Of a stretch of DNA of 64,000 nucleotides, positions 20,111-30,547 are shown piece after piece (position 1 is the first letter of the stretch; each line of letters opens with the position of its first letter). The notes under the pieces are model-generated. The model searched no databases, was not told where the DNA came from, and saw nothing but the letters and a program-made list of their open reading frames with translations. The position numbers and the translations under genes were made by a program. This DNA is from Serratia fonticola (GTDB taxonomy: Bacteria > Pseudomonadota > Gammaproteobacteria > Enterobacterales > Enterobacteriaceae), in NCBI RefSeq assembly GCF_001006005.1, contig NZ_CP011254.1:5146001-5210000 (forward strand). The letters run 5' to 3'.

Positions 20111-20320
20111 ATGACTAATCAGCACACCAACAACGAATTGACTGAAGAACAAAAAAAAGAAATTGACTTAATAGCGTTACAACGAGTCCAGGCAATGAAT
20201 AGCGATGAATTCCTTTGCCAGCGCATTGACGAAAAAGTTCACGCGATGGAAGACCACGTCAAAGCTTATTTCAATAAGTGTTTTTCACTGCACTTAAACA
20301 ACAAGCATAGCGAAAAGTAA
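20111..20320 (+). CDS. Small hypothetical protein (69 aa)
   Basis: A charged, helix-prone 69-residue protein rich in Glu, Lys and Asn, with no membrane segment and no domain that I recognise. An AGGATACAGG ribosome-site region and a TATAAT box stand upstream. Its base composition is more AT-rich than the neighbouring metabolic genes. It lies just after the tRNA-Ser repeats and the palindromic repeat, a common place for acquired genes. Confidence 0.6.
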   Translation: MTNQHTNNELTEEQKKEIDLIALQRVQAMNSDEFLCQRIDEKVHAMEDHVKAYFNKCFSLHLNNKHSEK

Positions 20321-20422
20321 AATGCTTTACGGGCCTGAGCTAAAACGCCCTATTCCAAGCCATTAACTAAGCACGGTTTGTTGGTGAGAGGCCTGATAAA
20401 CATGGAAAACGGAGCTATCTAA

Positions 20423-20803
20423 TTGGAAAGTATCAAAGAAATAATTATCTATTTCTCTCTAATGCTACAGGTTTTTTTAGAGTTTCTATCCGTTATTTGC
20501 GTTTTTGTCGGGCTGGTAAAGGCACTTTATACCACAATCACCAAAGTTAAAAGTCAGTCCATACTCTATTTAATAAGGGCACGTTTTGGAACCTGGCTTG
20601 CTTTGGCGTTAGAGTTTCAATTAGCGGCTGATATCTTGGCAACGACGATCAACCCTAGTATGGAAGAGTTGATTAAACTGGTAATCATTGCCGTGATACG
20701 TACATTCCTTAATTACTTTTTATCTAAAGAGTTAGATTATGCCGAAAGCAATGTTGCTGTCGTCGGTAAAACCGACGCAACAACGCTGGAGGGGAAAAAG
20801 TAA
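20423..20803 (+). CDS. DUF1622 family membrane protein
   Basis: 126 residues starting at TTG 20423, with GGAG 8 bases upstream. It has three hydrophobic segments and the family blocks VICVFVGLVKAL and RARFGTWLALALEFQLAADILATTI, with an R-x-R/E-F charged pair inside the membrane region. This matches DUF1622, an uncharacterised inner-membrane family. It stands alone between the small gene above and a convergent GGDEF gene. Confidence 0.8.
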   Translation: MESIKEIIIYFSLMLQVFLEFLSVICVFVGLVKALYTTITKVKSQSILYLIRARFGTWLALALEFQLAADILATTINPSMEELIKLVIIAVIRTFLNYFLSKELDYAESNVAVVGKTDATTLEGKK

Positions 20804-20840
20804 AGGTGTCAAAGAAAGCGTTGTTTACTCCCGGGCCGGG

Positions 20841-21956
20841 CTAAGACTTCTTAGCCGCCATAGGGCTAAACCTCTCCCCCAACTGTGATAGCGACATCAA
20901 ACGGCTGCTGACCACGCGGTTTTTACCTTGGCGCTTAGCGTCATACAGCGCTTCATCCGTCATCTCTATCGCTTTCTCCACCGACATACCGGGCAGATAG
21001 AGCGAGGTCCCGATGGAGATGGTCAACCGGATCGCCTCCCCACTCTCGGTAATAAAATCAAATTCTTCCACCCGGCTGCGAATACGTTCCGCCACGGCCG
21101 CAATATGCAGCGGTTCATAGCTGGAAGTGATGACCATAAACTCCTCGCCGCCGTAGCGCCCGACAAAGTCTTCATCACGTACGCAATCTTTCAGAATGGC
21201 CCCCACGCTAGCCAACACACCGTCACCGGCCAAATGACCATGGGTGTCATTCACCTGTTTGAAATTGTCTAAATCCAGCAGCATCAGGCCACAAGACTCC
21301 CGTTGGGCATGCTGCAGCATCATTTTATAGTCTACGCTGGCGCGGTTGTTGATGTGAGTCAGGCTGTCCGTCGTCGCTTTGTTACGCATGGAGAAAAAGG
21401 CGTGAATATGGCGCTCTTTAAAGCTCAGGGCGTGGTAGCAAATCGCCAGGCAAAGCGCCGATGCAGCCTGATACAACAGAATATCCAGCCATAGTTCACG
21501 GAAGTTGACCAACGAACCAACCACGGCAATGCGGTAGAGCGCAATGACACCGATGGTAAGGTAAAATACCCGGTTCGATTTTTTCCGCCAGACTCCCGAT
21601 AGCAGCAGCGGCAAGATGATCGAACCGATAAACAGATTATCCAGCGTGAAGCCACCGTTAAAGCCAAAGTTCACCAGATAGCACACCACCCCACTGACTG
21701 CACCGCCGAAAAACAGCACCAGAATCATCGGGATCATGGCAAAACTGTAATAAATGTCACCTGCGAGCAACAGCCGGGTCTGATTCAGATACAGCACCGC
21801 CAGCCCTGCCAGCACACCAAACAATATCCGTTTCCATACGGCGGATTGGTAGGAAAAAGGGGCGTTTCTGCTAAGCGCAAAGTAGGCTACCGACAGCGTG
21901 GCATAGGTGATGCACGCGTCACTGTAAAAAGACGAGATTGACGCAATATATGTCAT
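20841..21956 (-). CDS. Membrane-bound diguanylate cyclase (GGDEF)
   Basis: 371 residues from ATG 21956; a TTG at 21986 in the same frame is an alternative. The N-terminal half has six or so hydrophobic segments, of the 5TM/MASE sensor kind. The C-terminal GGDEF domain carries GRYGGEEF and an RxxD allosteric site (RDED) five residues before it, so it should make cyclic-di-GMP and be product-inhibited. The signal sensed is unknown. Confidence 0.9.
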   Translation of the reverse strand: MTYIASISSFYSDACITYATLSVAYFALSRNAPFSYQSAVWKRILFGVLAGLAVLYLNQTRLLLAGDIYYSFAMIPMILVLFFGGAVSGVVCYLVNFGFNGGFTLDNLFIGSIILPLLLSGVWRKKSNRVFYLTIGVIALYRIAVVGSLVNFRELWLDILLYQAASALCLAICYHALSFKERHIHAFFSMRNKATTDSLTHINNRASVDYKMMLQHAQRESCGLMLLDLDNFKQVNDTHGHLAGDGVLASVGAILKDCVRDEDFVGRYGGEEFMVITSSYEPLHIAAVAERIRSRVEEFDFITESGEAIRLTISIGTSLYLPGMSVEKAIEMTDEALYDAKRQGKNRVVSSRLMSLSQLGERFSPMAAKKS

Positions 21957-22012
21957 AACTATTCGGCATACTCCAGGATGCGGCAATTTTTTTCGGGTTG
22001 CTGATTATCCAG

Positions 22013-22038
22013 ACGGGCACAGCATGCAGCGCCCCTAC
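22013..22038. repeat. Short GC-rich hairpin repeat, copy A
   Basis: ACGGGCACAGCATGCAGCGC followed by CCCTAC; the same 26-bp sequence with one change occurs at 24667-24692. A GGGC...GCCC hairpin can form. It resembles REP-type intergenic repeats. Confidence 0.5.
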
Positions 22039-22147
22039 GATAGTCAAAATGATAACGGCTAGGCGGGTATATGTTATTGCCAGGCAATCTATGTCCTATC
22101 CTCAGTTCAGGATAGTCTGTTATCCATCACACCACGGGGAAAATCTG

Positions 22148-22633
22148 ATGAATATCGATGATGAATTGCAAGCGCTGGCGACACAAGAAGCGGACCTTAC
22201 CTTCCACCATTTCGACCATACCACCGCGTGGGAGCTGGGTGTAGCGCTAAAAAATGCCGCAGAACATCGCCAATTACCCATCGCTATCGAAATTCAGCTA
22301 AACGGACAAACGCTGTTTTATTACGCCCTGCCAGGTGCAACGCCAGACATTGCCGACTGGGTGCGGCGCAAGCGCAACGTGGTCAACCATTTCCATAAAA
22401 GCTCTTATGCCGTGGGTTTACGCCTGCAACAACGGCAAGTGACGCTGGAGGAGAGATATGGCCTCAGCGTACGTGACTATGCCGCCCACGGTGGCGCATT
22501 CCCCATCAACCTGCTCAATGTGGGTTGTGTCGGTTCCATCTCTCTTTCTGGCTCCCCGCAGCTCGAAGACCATCATCTGCTGGTCAGCACTCTTGCTCAG
22601 TTTCTAGGCTTACCCTTGCCCGCAGTACACTAA
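22148..22633 (+). CDS. HbpS-like/DUF336 protein (UPF0303 type)
   Basis: 161 residues of the HbpS/GlcG-like fold: ELGVALKNAAEHRQLPIAIEIQLNGQTLFYYALPG and VRRKRNVVNHFHKSSY match the UPF0303 group, often labelled heme-degrading-domain proteins without direct proof. The ATG at 22148 follows GGGGAAAA. An upstream in-frame extension to 21998 has no ribosome site. Confidence 0.85.
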   Translation: MNIDDELQALATQEADLTFHHFDHTTAWELGVALKNAAEHRQLPIAIEIQLNGQTLFYYALPGATPDIADWVRRKRNVVNHFHKSSYAVGLRLQQRQVTLEERYGLSVRDYAAHGGAFPINLLNVGCVGSISLSGSPQLEDHHLLVSTLAQFLGLPLPAVH

Positions 22634-22861
22634 GCGATAAAAGCTGCGCTTTTCCCCCACTCCACAGCGGACGATCTGCACAGGCTGGCGCTTGGCGCGA
22701 ATAGTCCGCTGAACAAATATAAATTAATCGCAATCGTGATGCTTTGATACAAATCTAGGTATCGGCGGACAGAAAGGGGTATGGTATCTACCAGCTATTC
22801 CGAGACGGACCTCCATGGCCCGCCATTCCGTTCTCTTTTATAGACTTGGTTTGCAACTTAG

Positions 22862-24553
22862 ATGAAAACGCACGAAATCAACGGTATCCGCCCTTTTAGC
22901 GCCCTGATAGATGCCTGCTGGCGCGAGCCCTATTCCCTTCAACGTCTGCTGAAAGATGCCATTGCCGGGGTGACCGTCGGCATCATTGCCATACCCCTGG
23001 CGATGGCGCTGGCCATTGCCAGCGGCGTTCCTCCGCAGTATGGGCTGTATACCGCCGCCATTGCTGGCATCGTGATCGCCGTCAGCGGCGGTTCGCGCTA
23101 CAGCGTTTCCGGCCCCACCGCGGCGTTTGTGGTGATCCTGTTCCCCGTGTCACAGCAGTTTGGGCTCTCTGGCTTATTGATTGCCACCATGCTGTCCGGC
23201 GTATTCCTGCTGATTATGGGGTTGGCGCGGCTTGGCCGCCTGATCGAATACATTCCACTTTCGGTCACGCTTGGGTTTACCTCCGGGATTGCCATCACCA
23301 TCGCTACCATGCAGGTGAAGGATTTCTTTGGCTTACAGCTGGCGGAAGTACCGGAAAACTACATCGGTAAGGTGAATGCGCTGTTGCATGCTTTACCCAC
23401 CCTGGACTATGGCGATACGTTGATTGGCGCGGTCACCTTGGTGGTCCTGCTGCTCTGGCCAAAGCTGGGGCTGCGTATTCCAGGCCACCTGCCCGCCTTG
23501 TTGGCAGGCACCGCGGTGATGGCTATCCTGGCACAGTTCGATCATCAGGTTGCGACCATTGGCTCTCGTTTCAGTTTCGAACTGGCAGACGGCAGCCAAG
23601 GCCAAGGTATCCCGCCGATCCTGCCGCAGTGGCTGTTGCCATGGCATCTGCCTGCTGGCGACGGTAAACCAACGGAGCTGAGCTGGCAGCTGCTTTCCGC
23701 CCTGTTACCGGCTGCCTTTTCCATGGCGATGCTTGGGGCGATCGAATCGCTGCTATGCGCGGTAGTGTTGGATGGCATGACGGGCAAAAAGCACCACTCC
23801 AACGCCGAACTGATTGGCCAGGGCGCGGGGAATATCATCGCCCCGTTCTTCGGTGGCATTACCGCGACGGCCGCCATTGCCCGCTCGGCAGCCAACGTGC
23901 GAGCAGGAGCAACCTCACCGGTTTCGGCAATCATCCACTCGTTAATGGTGCTGCTGTCCTTGCTGGTGCTGGCACCGTGGCTGTCCTACTTACCGCTGGC
24001 GGCGATGGCTTCGCTGTTGCTATTGGTCGCCTGGAACATGAGCGAGGCGCATAAAGTGGTTTATCTGCTGCGCCGGGCGCCGAAAGACGACATTTTGGTG
24101 ATGCTGCTGTGTATGTCGCTGACGGTACTGTTTGATATGGTGATTGCCATTACCGTTGGCATCGTGCTGGCCTCACTGCTGTTTATGCGCCGAATCGCAC
24201 GCATGACCCGCCTGAGCGAGTTGAGCGCCGAGGATGGCCGGCTGGTGCTACGCGTCAACGGGCCGCTGTTCTTCGCCGCTGCCGAACGCGTGTTCAACGA
24301 TCTGCTGGTACGCGGTGAAAACTACCACACCATCGTACTGCAATGGGATGCCGTACCGGTGCTGGATGCCGGGGGGCTCAACGCGCTGCAACGTTATATC
24401 GACGCCCTGCCCGCCGAAAAACAGCTGGTGATCACCGATATTCCGTTCCAGCCGTTAAAAACCCTGGCTCGTGCGCGCATGAAGCCAATCGATGGCAAGC
24501 TGCATTTCTATCCCACCTTGCCCGAGGCACTCACCGCGCTTAACGGCCAGTAA
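22862..24553 (+). CDS. dauA: SulP-family C4-dicarboxylate transporter DauA
   Basis: 563 residues. The SulP membrane domain ([32 protein letters not shown] and [26 protein letters not shown]) is followed by a C-terminal STAS domain ([21 protein letters not shown]). It is collinear with E. coli DauA (YchM), an aerobic succinate/aspartate/fumarate transporter at acidic pH. In E. coli it sits after prs; here it has moved to the other side of the kdsA-hemA block. A strong hairpin follows at once. Confidence 0.92.
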   Translation: MKTHEINGIRPFSALIDACWREPYSLQRLLKDAIAGVTVGIIAIPLAMALAIASGVPPQYGLYTAAIAGIVIAVSGGSRYSVSGPTAAFVVILFPVSQQFGLSGLLIATMLSGVFLLIMGLARLGRLIEYIPLSVTLGFTSGIAITIATMQVKDFFGLQLAEVPENYIGKVNALLHALPTLDYGDTLIGAVTLVVLLLWPKLGLRIPGHLPALLAGTAVMAILAQFDHQVATIGSRFSFELADGSQGQGIPPILPQWLLPWHLPAGDGKPTELSWQLLSALLPAAFSMAMLGAIESLLCAVVLDGMTGKKHHSNAELIGQGAGNIIAPFFGGITATAAIARSAANVRAGATSPVSAIIHSLMVLLSLLVLAPWLSYLPLAAMASLLLLVAWNMSEAHKVVYLLRRAPKDDILVMLLCMSLTVLFDMVIAITVGIVLASLLFMRRIARMTRLSELSAEDGRLVLRVNGPLFFAAAERVFNDLLVRGENYHTIVLQWDAVPVLDAGGLNALQRYIDALPAEKQLVITDIPFQPLKTLARARMKPIDGKLHFYPTLPEALTALNGQ

Positions 24554-24558
24554 AGCAA

Positions 24559-24586
24559 AAGGCCCGACAAATTAATGTCGGGCCTT
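24559..24586. terminator. Hairpin after dauA
   Basis: Perfect 11-bp stem (AAGGCCCGACA / TGTCGGGCCTT) with a 6-base loop, 6 bp after the dauA stop. It is A-rich before and only weakly T-rich after, so it may work in both directions. Confidence 0.75.
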
Positions 24587-24666
24587 CAAATCGCTGACAA
24601 AGTAGCAATATTGCTGAGTTTGTAGAAATCGAACACCCCAACCTACCTAACCCATTGATTCTCCAT

Positions 24667-24692
24667 ACGGGCGCAGCATGCAGCGCCCCTAC
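24667..24692. repeat. Short GC-rich hairpin repeat, copy B
   Basis: ACGGGCGCAGCATGCAGCGC then CCCTAC, with perfect GGGCGC/GCGCCC arms. It differs from copy A at 22013 by one base and lies between dauA and kdsA. A more diverged relative may be at 31740-31766. Confidence 0.5.
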
Positions 24693-24725
24693 ATCATGGG
24701 CCAGGAGAGGGTTTGCCAGCAGCAG

Positions 24726-25589
<864 letters not shown>

Positions 25590-25618
25590 TTATTGATTAA
25601 TAAATCGGAATCAGTGAA

Positions 25619-26428
25619 TTAATGCAGCGTGACCTGCTTGAGCTCGATGGAGTGGATTTGAATTTTTATCACTTCACTCACCGGGTCTTCAGGGCACTGC
25701 TCGACAAAATAGTTGAGATCGGAAATGGCGATATGGTTGCATTCCAGCTGGGCATAAATCAAGCCACGGTCACGGATCTCGTAAGGATCGTCTGGGTCAA
25801 AACTCAGCACTGCCTCGCTGGCTCGCAGCGCAATTTCCATCTGCTTTTCATCCATCAGCGCGGCTTTCAGCGTATCGAGCATCTTACGCACCACCAGAAT
25901 ATTTTCCGATTCGTCCAGATCGTCATCTTCCAGTTCAGCCCCCAGCCCCAGATTACCTTTGAGCCAAACCTGCAACTGATGTTCGTTAAGCGTTTCCCCG
26001 TTCAACGGGTTAACCAGCCACATCTCCTCATCCAGCCAGTCAGCACGCATGATCAACTGAGTGGGGAAAATCACCGGCATCAGCGGCAGATCCAACTGGT
26101 GGGCAATATGCAGGAAAATGGTTCCCAGAGAGACTGGCGTACCTTGGCGGGCTTCCAACACCTTATCCAGCCAGATGGCGTCAGAGAGCCGATAAACACC
26201 GCTGGCACCGCCGAATCCCCAGGTTTTAAAGAACAATTCGATAAGCGCTTCCAACTGCTGATCCTGGTTGAGATCGTCCGGGATGATTGCGCGCGCTTCT
26301 TCACTCAACTGCTGTAACTTGCGCTCAACTTCCGCCACCGGAAAGTCCCGCCGGATGATCTTGGATACCAGGATCACCCCCTCACTCAGTGAGGAAGTGT
26401 TAAATTCGAAATCGGCAATGCTGCTCAT
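25619..26428 (-). CDS. sirB1: SirB1 (YchA) family protein
   Basis: 269 residues: an N-terminal transglutaminase-like (SirB1_N) domain containing GGASGVYRLSDAIWLDKVLE and GTPVSLGTIFLHIAHQLDLPL, then a C-terminal TPR-like part. The biochemical role is unclear. It overlaps sirB2 by 4 bp and is conserved in this position in enterobacteria. Confidence 0.92.
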   Translation of the reverse strand: MSSIADFEFNTSSLSEGVILVSKIIRRDFPVAEVERKLQQLSEEARAIIPDDLNQDQQLEALIELFFKTWGFGGASGVYRLSDAIWLDKVLEARQGTPVSLGTIFLHIAHQLDLPLMPVIFPTQLIMRADWLDEEMWLVNPLNGETLNEHQLQVWLKGNLGLGAELEDDDLDESENILVVRKMLDTLKAALMDEKQMEIALRASEAVLSFDPDDPYEIRDRGLIYAQLECNHIAISDLNYFVEQCPEDPVSEVIKIQIHSIELKQVTLH

Positions 26429-26823
26429 AGGTATCCCATCAAGAACGGTATTTTGGTCGTGGCAAGTTTAACGATCAGATACAGACAACCCAGTGCCAGA
26501 ACGAATGCCAAGGTACGGATATTCCAGCTTTGCGTCTTCTTGCCCAATGCGACATAGCCCAACAGGATATAGATAATAACGCCAAACAACTTCTCGGTCA
26601 GCCACGAGTCCATGCCAAGCAGTGGGTAAAGTTTGAACATCACCACCAGGGCAATACCGGTGGCAAACAGCACCGTATCATTGATATGCGGCGTGATCTT
26701 TACCCAGCGCTTGTTGATCATCGGCGATGCACGCCACTTCCAGAAGAAACGCAGTACAAACAACGTAATGCTGATGGCTACCGTTAATAAATGCAGATGT
26801 TTTAGCGCCATGTAAGCGGCCAT
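26425..26823 (-). CDS. sirB2: SirB2 family membrane protein
   Basis: 132 residues with four hydrophobic segments: KHLHLLTVAISITLFVLRFFW, then RWVKITPHINDTVLFATGIAL, and two more. The HxH and PHxxD residues are as in SirB2. It is an inner-membrane protein of unknown activity, translationally coupled to sirB1 and 18 bp after prmC. Confidence 0.92.
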   Translation of the reverse strand: MAAYMALKHLHLLTVAISITLFVLRFFWKWRASPMINKRWVKITPHINDTVLFATGIALVVMFKLYPLLGMDSWLTEKLFGVIIYILLGYVALGKKTQSWNIRTLAFVLALGCLYLIVKLATTKIPFLMGYL

Positions 26824-26841
26824 AATGGTTTCCTTGGTTTC

Positions 26842-27675
26842 TTATAGTGGTTTTTGGCCCAGAGTCACGCGATCGTTGCCGCCATAGTCGCGATGCGTTG
26901 CCACCGCGATAAATCCCGCGGCATTCAGCAGCGTACGTACACTTTCACCCTGTTGCCAACCGTGCTCAAGCAACAGCCAACCCTGCGGCTCTAAATAATC
27001 TGCGGCCTGCTGCACGATCGCAGCCAGATCGGCCAGCCCCTGATCGGCGGCCACCAGCGCACTGCCGGGTTCAAAGCGGACATCGCCCTGCCCAAGGTGA
27101 GGATCGGCTTCATCAATATAGGGAGGATTACTGGCGATCAGCGCAAACTTTTGCCCGGCTACCGGCGTAAACCAGCTCCCTTGCAAAAAGCGCGCATTGT
27201 CAATCGCCAGTTTTTGCGCGTTATGCTGCGCCAGCGCCACGGCCTCCGGTTGCAGATCGATGCCGGTGAGCTGGCAGTCTGGCCTTTCGCTGGCTAACGC
27301 CAGGGCAATCGCGCCGGTGCCGGTACCAAGATCCAGAATGGCACAAGGCGTTGCGGGCAGACGCTCCAGGGCCAACTCCACCAAACATTCGGTATCCGGG
27401 CGCGGGATTAGCGTAGCGGGCGAAACCGACAGAGGGAGCGACCAGAACTCACGCTCGCCAACCAGATACGCCACCGGTTCCCCGCGTTCACGGCGAGCCA
27501 GCAGCACCGTTAACTGCTCAGCCTGCTCTGCCGTCAGCGGAGTTTCGCCAAATGCCAACAAGTAGGTTCTGGCCCGACCGGTCACGAAACCCAACAGGAT
27601 CTCCGCATCACGTTTGGCGCTGTCACTGTGCGTCAGGCGTAAGGTCGCGGTTTTCAGCCAGGTTTGATAATCCAT
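26842..27675 (-). CDS. prmC: Release factor glutamine methyltransferase PrmC
   Basis: 277 residues with the SAM-binding motif ILDLGTGTGAIALALASE and the catalytic NPPY motif (ASNPPYIDEAD). It methylates the GGQ glutamine of RF1 and RF2. The start overlaps the prfA stop by one base (TAATG). Confidence 0.96.
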   Translation of the reverse strand: MDYQTWLKTATLRLTHSDSAKRDAEILLGFVTGRARTYLLAFGETPLTAEQAEQLTVLLARRERGEPVAYLVGEREFWSLPLSVSPATLIPRPDTECLVELALERLPATPCAILDLGTGTGAIALALASERPDCQLTGIDLQPEAVALAQHNAQKLAIDNARFLQGSWFTPVAGQKFALIASNPPYIDEADPHLGQGDVRFEPGSALVAADQGLADLAAIVQQAADYLEPQGWLLLEHGWQQGESVRTLLNAAGFIAVATHRDYGGNDRVTLGQKPL

Positions 27676-28760
27676 TATTCAGGCTCGGCAGAGAGTGCAG
27701 CCAACTGATCGGCCTGGTATTCCTGCACGATCGGTTGGATTAGCATATCCAGCTTGCCTTCCATCACCTCATCCAGACGATACAGCGTCAGGTTGATGCG
27801 GTGGTCGGTCACACGCCCCTGCGGGAAGTTATAGGTGCGGTTACGATCGGAACGATCGCCGGTGCCCAGCAGGTTGCGGCGGGTAGAGGCCTCTGCCAAC
27901 TGGCGTTTCGCCATCTCTGCGGCGCGGATACGTGCCCCAAGCACCGACATCGCCTTGGCTTTGTTCTTGTGCTGTGAACGTTCGTCCTGGCATTCAACCA
28001 CAATACCGGTCGGCAAGTGGGTAATACGGATCGCAGAATCGGTGGTGTTAACGTGCTGACCACCGGCCCCGGAGGAACGGAAGGTATCGATTTTCAGATC
28101 GCCCGCGTTGATTTCTGGCAGCTCCGCCTCTGGTACCGCTGGCATCACCGCCACCGTGCAGGCAGAGGTATGAATACGGCCCTGGGATTCGGTTTCCGGC
28201 ACGCGCTGAACGCGATGACCGCCAGACTCAAACTTCAGTTGACCGTAAACGCCGTCGCCAGAGACTTTGGCAATCACCTCTTTGTAACCGCCGTGTTCAC
28301 CCACGTTTTCGCTCATGATCTCAACCCGCCAGCGGCGAGTTTCAGCGTAACGGCTATACATACGGAACAGATCGCCAGCAAAGATGGCCGCTTCGTCGCC
28401 ACCGGTTCCGGCGCGCACTTCCAGGAAACAGTCGCGCTCATCGTCCGGATCCTTCGGCAGCAGTAGCACCTGCAGTTGCTGTTCCAGCTCTTCCGTCGTC
28501 GCTTTGGCCTGTTTCAGCTCTTCCTGCGCCATTTCACGCATTTCCGGATCGTCCAGCATCATTTCTGCCGTGGCGAGGTCGTCCTGCACCTGACGCCATT
28601 CCAGAAAACAACGGCTGACGTCGGTCAACTGCGCATATTCGCGCGACAGGCCACGGAACCGATCCTGATCGGCAATGACACCGGCATCGCCGAGCAACGC
28701 CTGAACTTCTTCATGGCGCTCTTGTAACGCTTCCAGTTTGGCAACAATAGAAGGCTTCAT
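27675..28760 (-). CDS. prfA: Peptide chain release factor 1
   Basis: 361 residues with the GGQ loop [17 protein letters not shown] and the downstream [15 protein letters not shown] stretch. It ends translation at UAA and UAG. It lies 32 bp after hemA, with prmC directly coupled. It is the genuine RF1; a shorter homologue (PrfH) is at 45387. Confidence 0.97.
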   Translation of the reverse strand: MKPSIVAKLEALQERHEEVQALLGDAGVIADQDRFRGLSREYAQLTDVSRCFLEWRQVQDDLATAEMMLDDPEMREMAQEELKQAKATTEELEQQLQVLLLPKDPDDERDCFLEVRAGTGGDEAAIFAGDLFRMYSRYAETRRWRVEIMSENVGEHGGYKEVIAKVSGDGVYGQLKFESGGHRVQRVPETESQGRIHTSACTVAVMPAVPEAELPEINAGDLKIDTFRSSGAGGQHVNTTDSAIRITHLPTGIVVECQDERSQHKNKAKAMSVLGARIRAAEMAKRQLAEASTRRNLLGTGDRSDRNRTYNFPQGRVTDHRINLTLYRLDEVMEGKLDMLIQPIVQEYQADQLAALSAEPE

Positions 28761-28792
28761 GCGTGGTTTTAAACCCTGTTAATAAAAGAGAA

Positions 28793-30055
28793 CTAATGCT
28801 GATCCAGCCCGAGGCTGTCGCGTAAAATGTGCAACCGCTCCATGTCGCCGTCACCGGCGGCCTGCTGGAGGGATTTGGTAGGGGCATGAATAAGACGATT
28901 GGTTAATCTGTGGGCCAGCTCATGGATCACCTGCTCCACGTTAGCGCCTTGAGCAATCGCTGCCAGCGCTTTTGACTCCATTTCCGCACGGATTTGATCG
29001 GCCTGCGAACGGTAGTCTCTGATGGTATCTGTCGCGCCTTGTGAGCGCAGCCAGGTCATGAAATTGCTGCTTTCCTGCTGCACAATGGTCTCGGCCTGTA
29101 CGGCCGCCGCCTGCCGTTGCGCCATATTGCTCTGAATAATGGCCTGCAGGTCGTCCACGGTGTAGAGATAGGCGTTCGCCAGTTTGCCCACTTCCGGCTC
29201 GATATCGCGCGGAACGGCAATATCCACCAGCAACATCGGCTGATTGCGGCGCGCTTTCAGTGCCCGCTCAACCATGCCCTTGCCGATGATGGGCAACGGA
29301 CTGGCGGTGGAGCTGATAATGATATCGGCATCTGCCAGGCGTGCGTCAATCTCCGGCAATGAGATCACCTCTGCCCCCACCTCTTGCGCCAAGACCTGAG
29401 CGCGTTCACGGGTGCGGTTTGCGATGATCATATGCTGCACTTTATGCTCACGCAGATGGCGGGCCACCAGCTCGATCGTTTCCCCGGCACCGACCAACAG
29501 CACATTCAGTTCGGCAAGGGATTCGAAGATTTGACGCGCCAGCGCACAGGCGGCAAAGGCAACGGATACCGCGCTGGCACCGATTTCGGTTTCAGTGCGT
29601 ACACGTTTGGCAACAGAGAAGGATTTCTGGAACAGGCGCTCCAGCTCACCGGAAAGTGACTGGCCACGCTGGGATTCGGCAAAGGCTTTCTTTACCTGCC
29701 CGAGGATCTGGGGTTCACCCAGTACCAAAGAGTCTAACCCGCTGGCAACGCGCATCAGGTGGCTGACGGCCTCGTCGCCGTGATGCCAATACAGGCTCTT
29801 GCGCACGTCTTCAGGGTGCAGATGGTGATAATCACATAACCAGGCTACCAGTTGTTCATGCAGATGATCCTGCTGCTCCACGCTGAGGTACAGCTCGGTA
29901 CGGTTACAGGTAGACAGCACAACGCCGCCCTGCACCAATGGCTGTTGCAGCAAGCTATTCAGCGCCTTGTCGATCGACTCTGGGGAGAAGGTCACCCGTT
30001 CTCGCAGAGAAACCGGAGCGGTTTTGTGATTAATACCTAACGCCAGAAGGGTCAT
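28793..30055 (-). CDS. hemA: Glutamyl-tRNA reductase HemA
   Basis: 420 residues: N-terminal catalytic domain with the STCNRTELY nucleophile motif, a central NADPH-binding domain ([18 protein letters not shown]) and a C-terminal dimerisation helix. It carries out the first committed step of tetrapyrrole synthesis. It begins the minus-strand housekeeping operon. Confidence 0.97.
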   Translation of the reverse strand: MTLLALGINHKTAPVSLRERVTFSPESIDKALNSLLQQPLVQGGVVLSTCNRTELYLSVEQQDHLHEQLVAWLCDYHHLHPEDVRKSLYWHHGDEAVSHLMRVASGLDSLVLGEPQILGQVKKAFAESQRGQSLSGELERLFQKSFSVAKRVRTETEIGASAVSVAFAACALARQIFESLAELNVLLVGAGETIELVARHLREHKVQHMIIANRTRERAQVLAQEVGAEVISLPEIDARLADADIIISSTASPLPIIGKGMVERALKARRNQPMLLVDIAVPRDIEPEVGKLANAYLYTVDDLQAIIQSNMAQRQAAAVQAETIVQQESSNFMTWLRSQGATDTIRDYRSQADQIRAEMESKALAAIAQGANVEQVIHELAHRLTNRLIHAPTKSLQQAAGDGDMERLHILRDSLGLDQH

Positions 30056-30547
30056 TGCTTCGAGTAATACTTCTCTTGGTACGGGTTCTCGTTGTCCGGC
30101 ATTCTACTTGATGCGCGACATCAATTAAAGTGACAACCGCATCTTCCGGCCAATCGCTGGTATTGGCGGGACAAATCAGTCAGCACGACAAAACTCGGTA
30201 TGTTTCAAACTCATCAGAAACCTCAAGGGATAAACGCTGAAAGGCAGCGCCAACCCTTGCAAACTCCCCCTTTCAACCTGCCTGGCGACATCCTTCGTAT
30301 TCCCACGGCTTAACATTTCACATTACTGATAATCGCGATGGGTTACGGTCTCCATTGTTTTAATTGCTATTTTTTCGACATGTTCCCATAATCCCGCCAA
30401 ATAGTTAGCTGGCGAATTATTTACACAGAAACCGTTTCATAATTTCACTTTCTGAAATCGGAAAGTGAGCAAACCAGAAAGCCCCGGGCGTTGTTGGCCG
30501 ATGGATGGGTTTTCGTATCTTGAGCAGCACGTAAGAAGGGACGTTCC
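30056..30547. other. Intergenic region between hemA and the porin gene
   Basis: 492 bp without a credible gene. It should contain the hemA promoter (minus strand) and the porin promoter (plus strand). The only strong signal is the inverted repeat at 30445-30468. A 79-residue minus-strand frame from 30684 is a shadow of the porin start. Confidence 0.6.
30445..30468. promoter_or_regulatory. Perfect 8+8 inverted repeat upstream of the porin gene
   Basis: TCACTTTC / GAAAGTGA separated by 8 bases, about 80 bp before the porin start. It could be an operator or a hairpin in the leader. I do not recognise the regulator. Confidence 0.5.
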
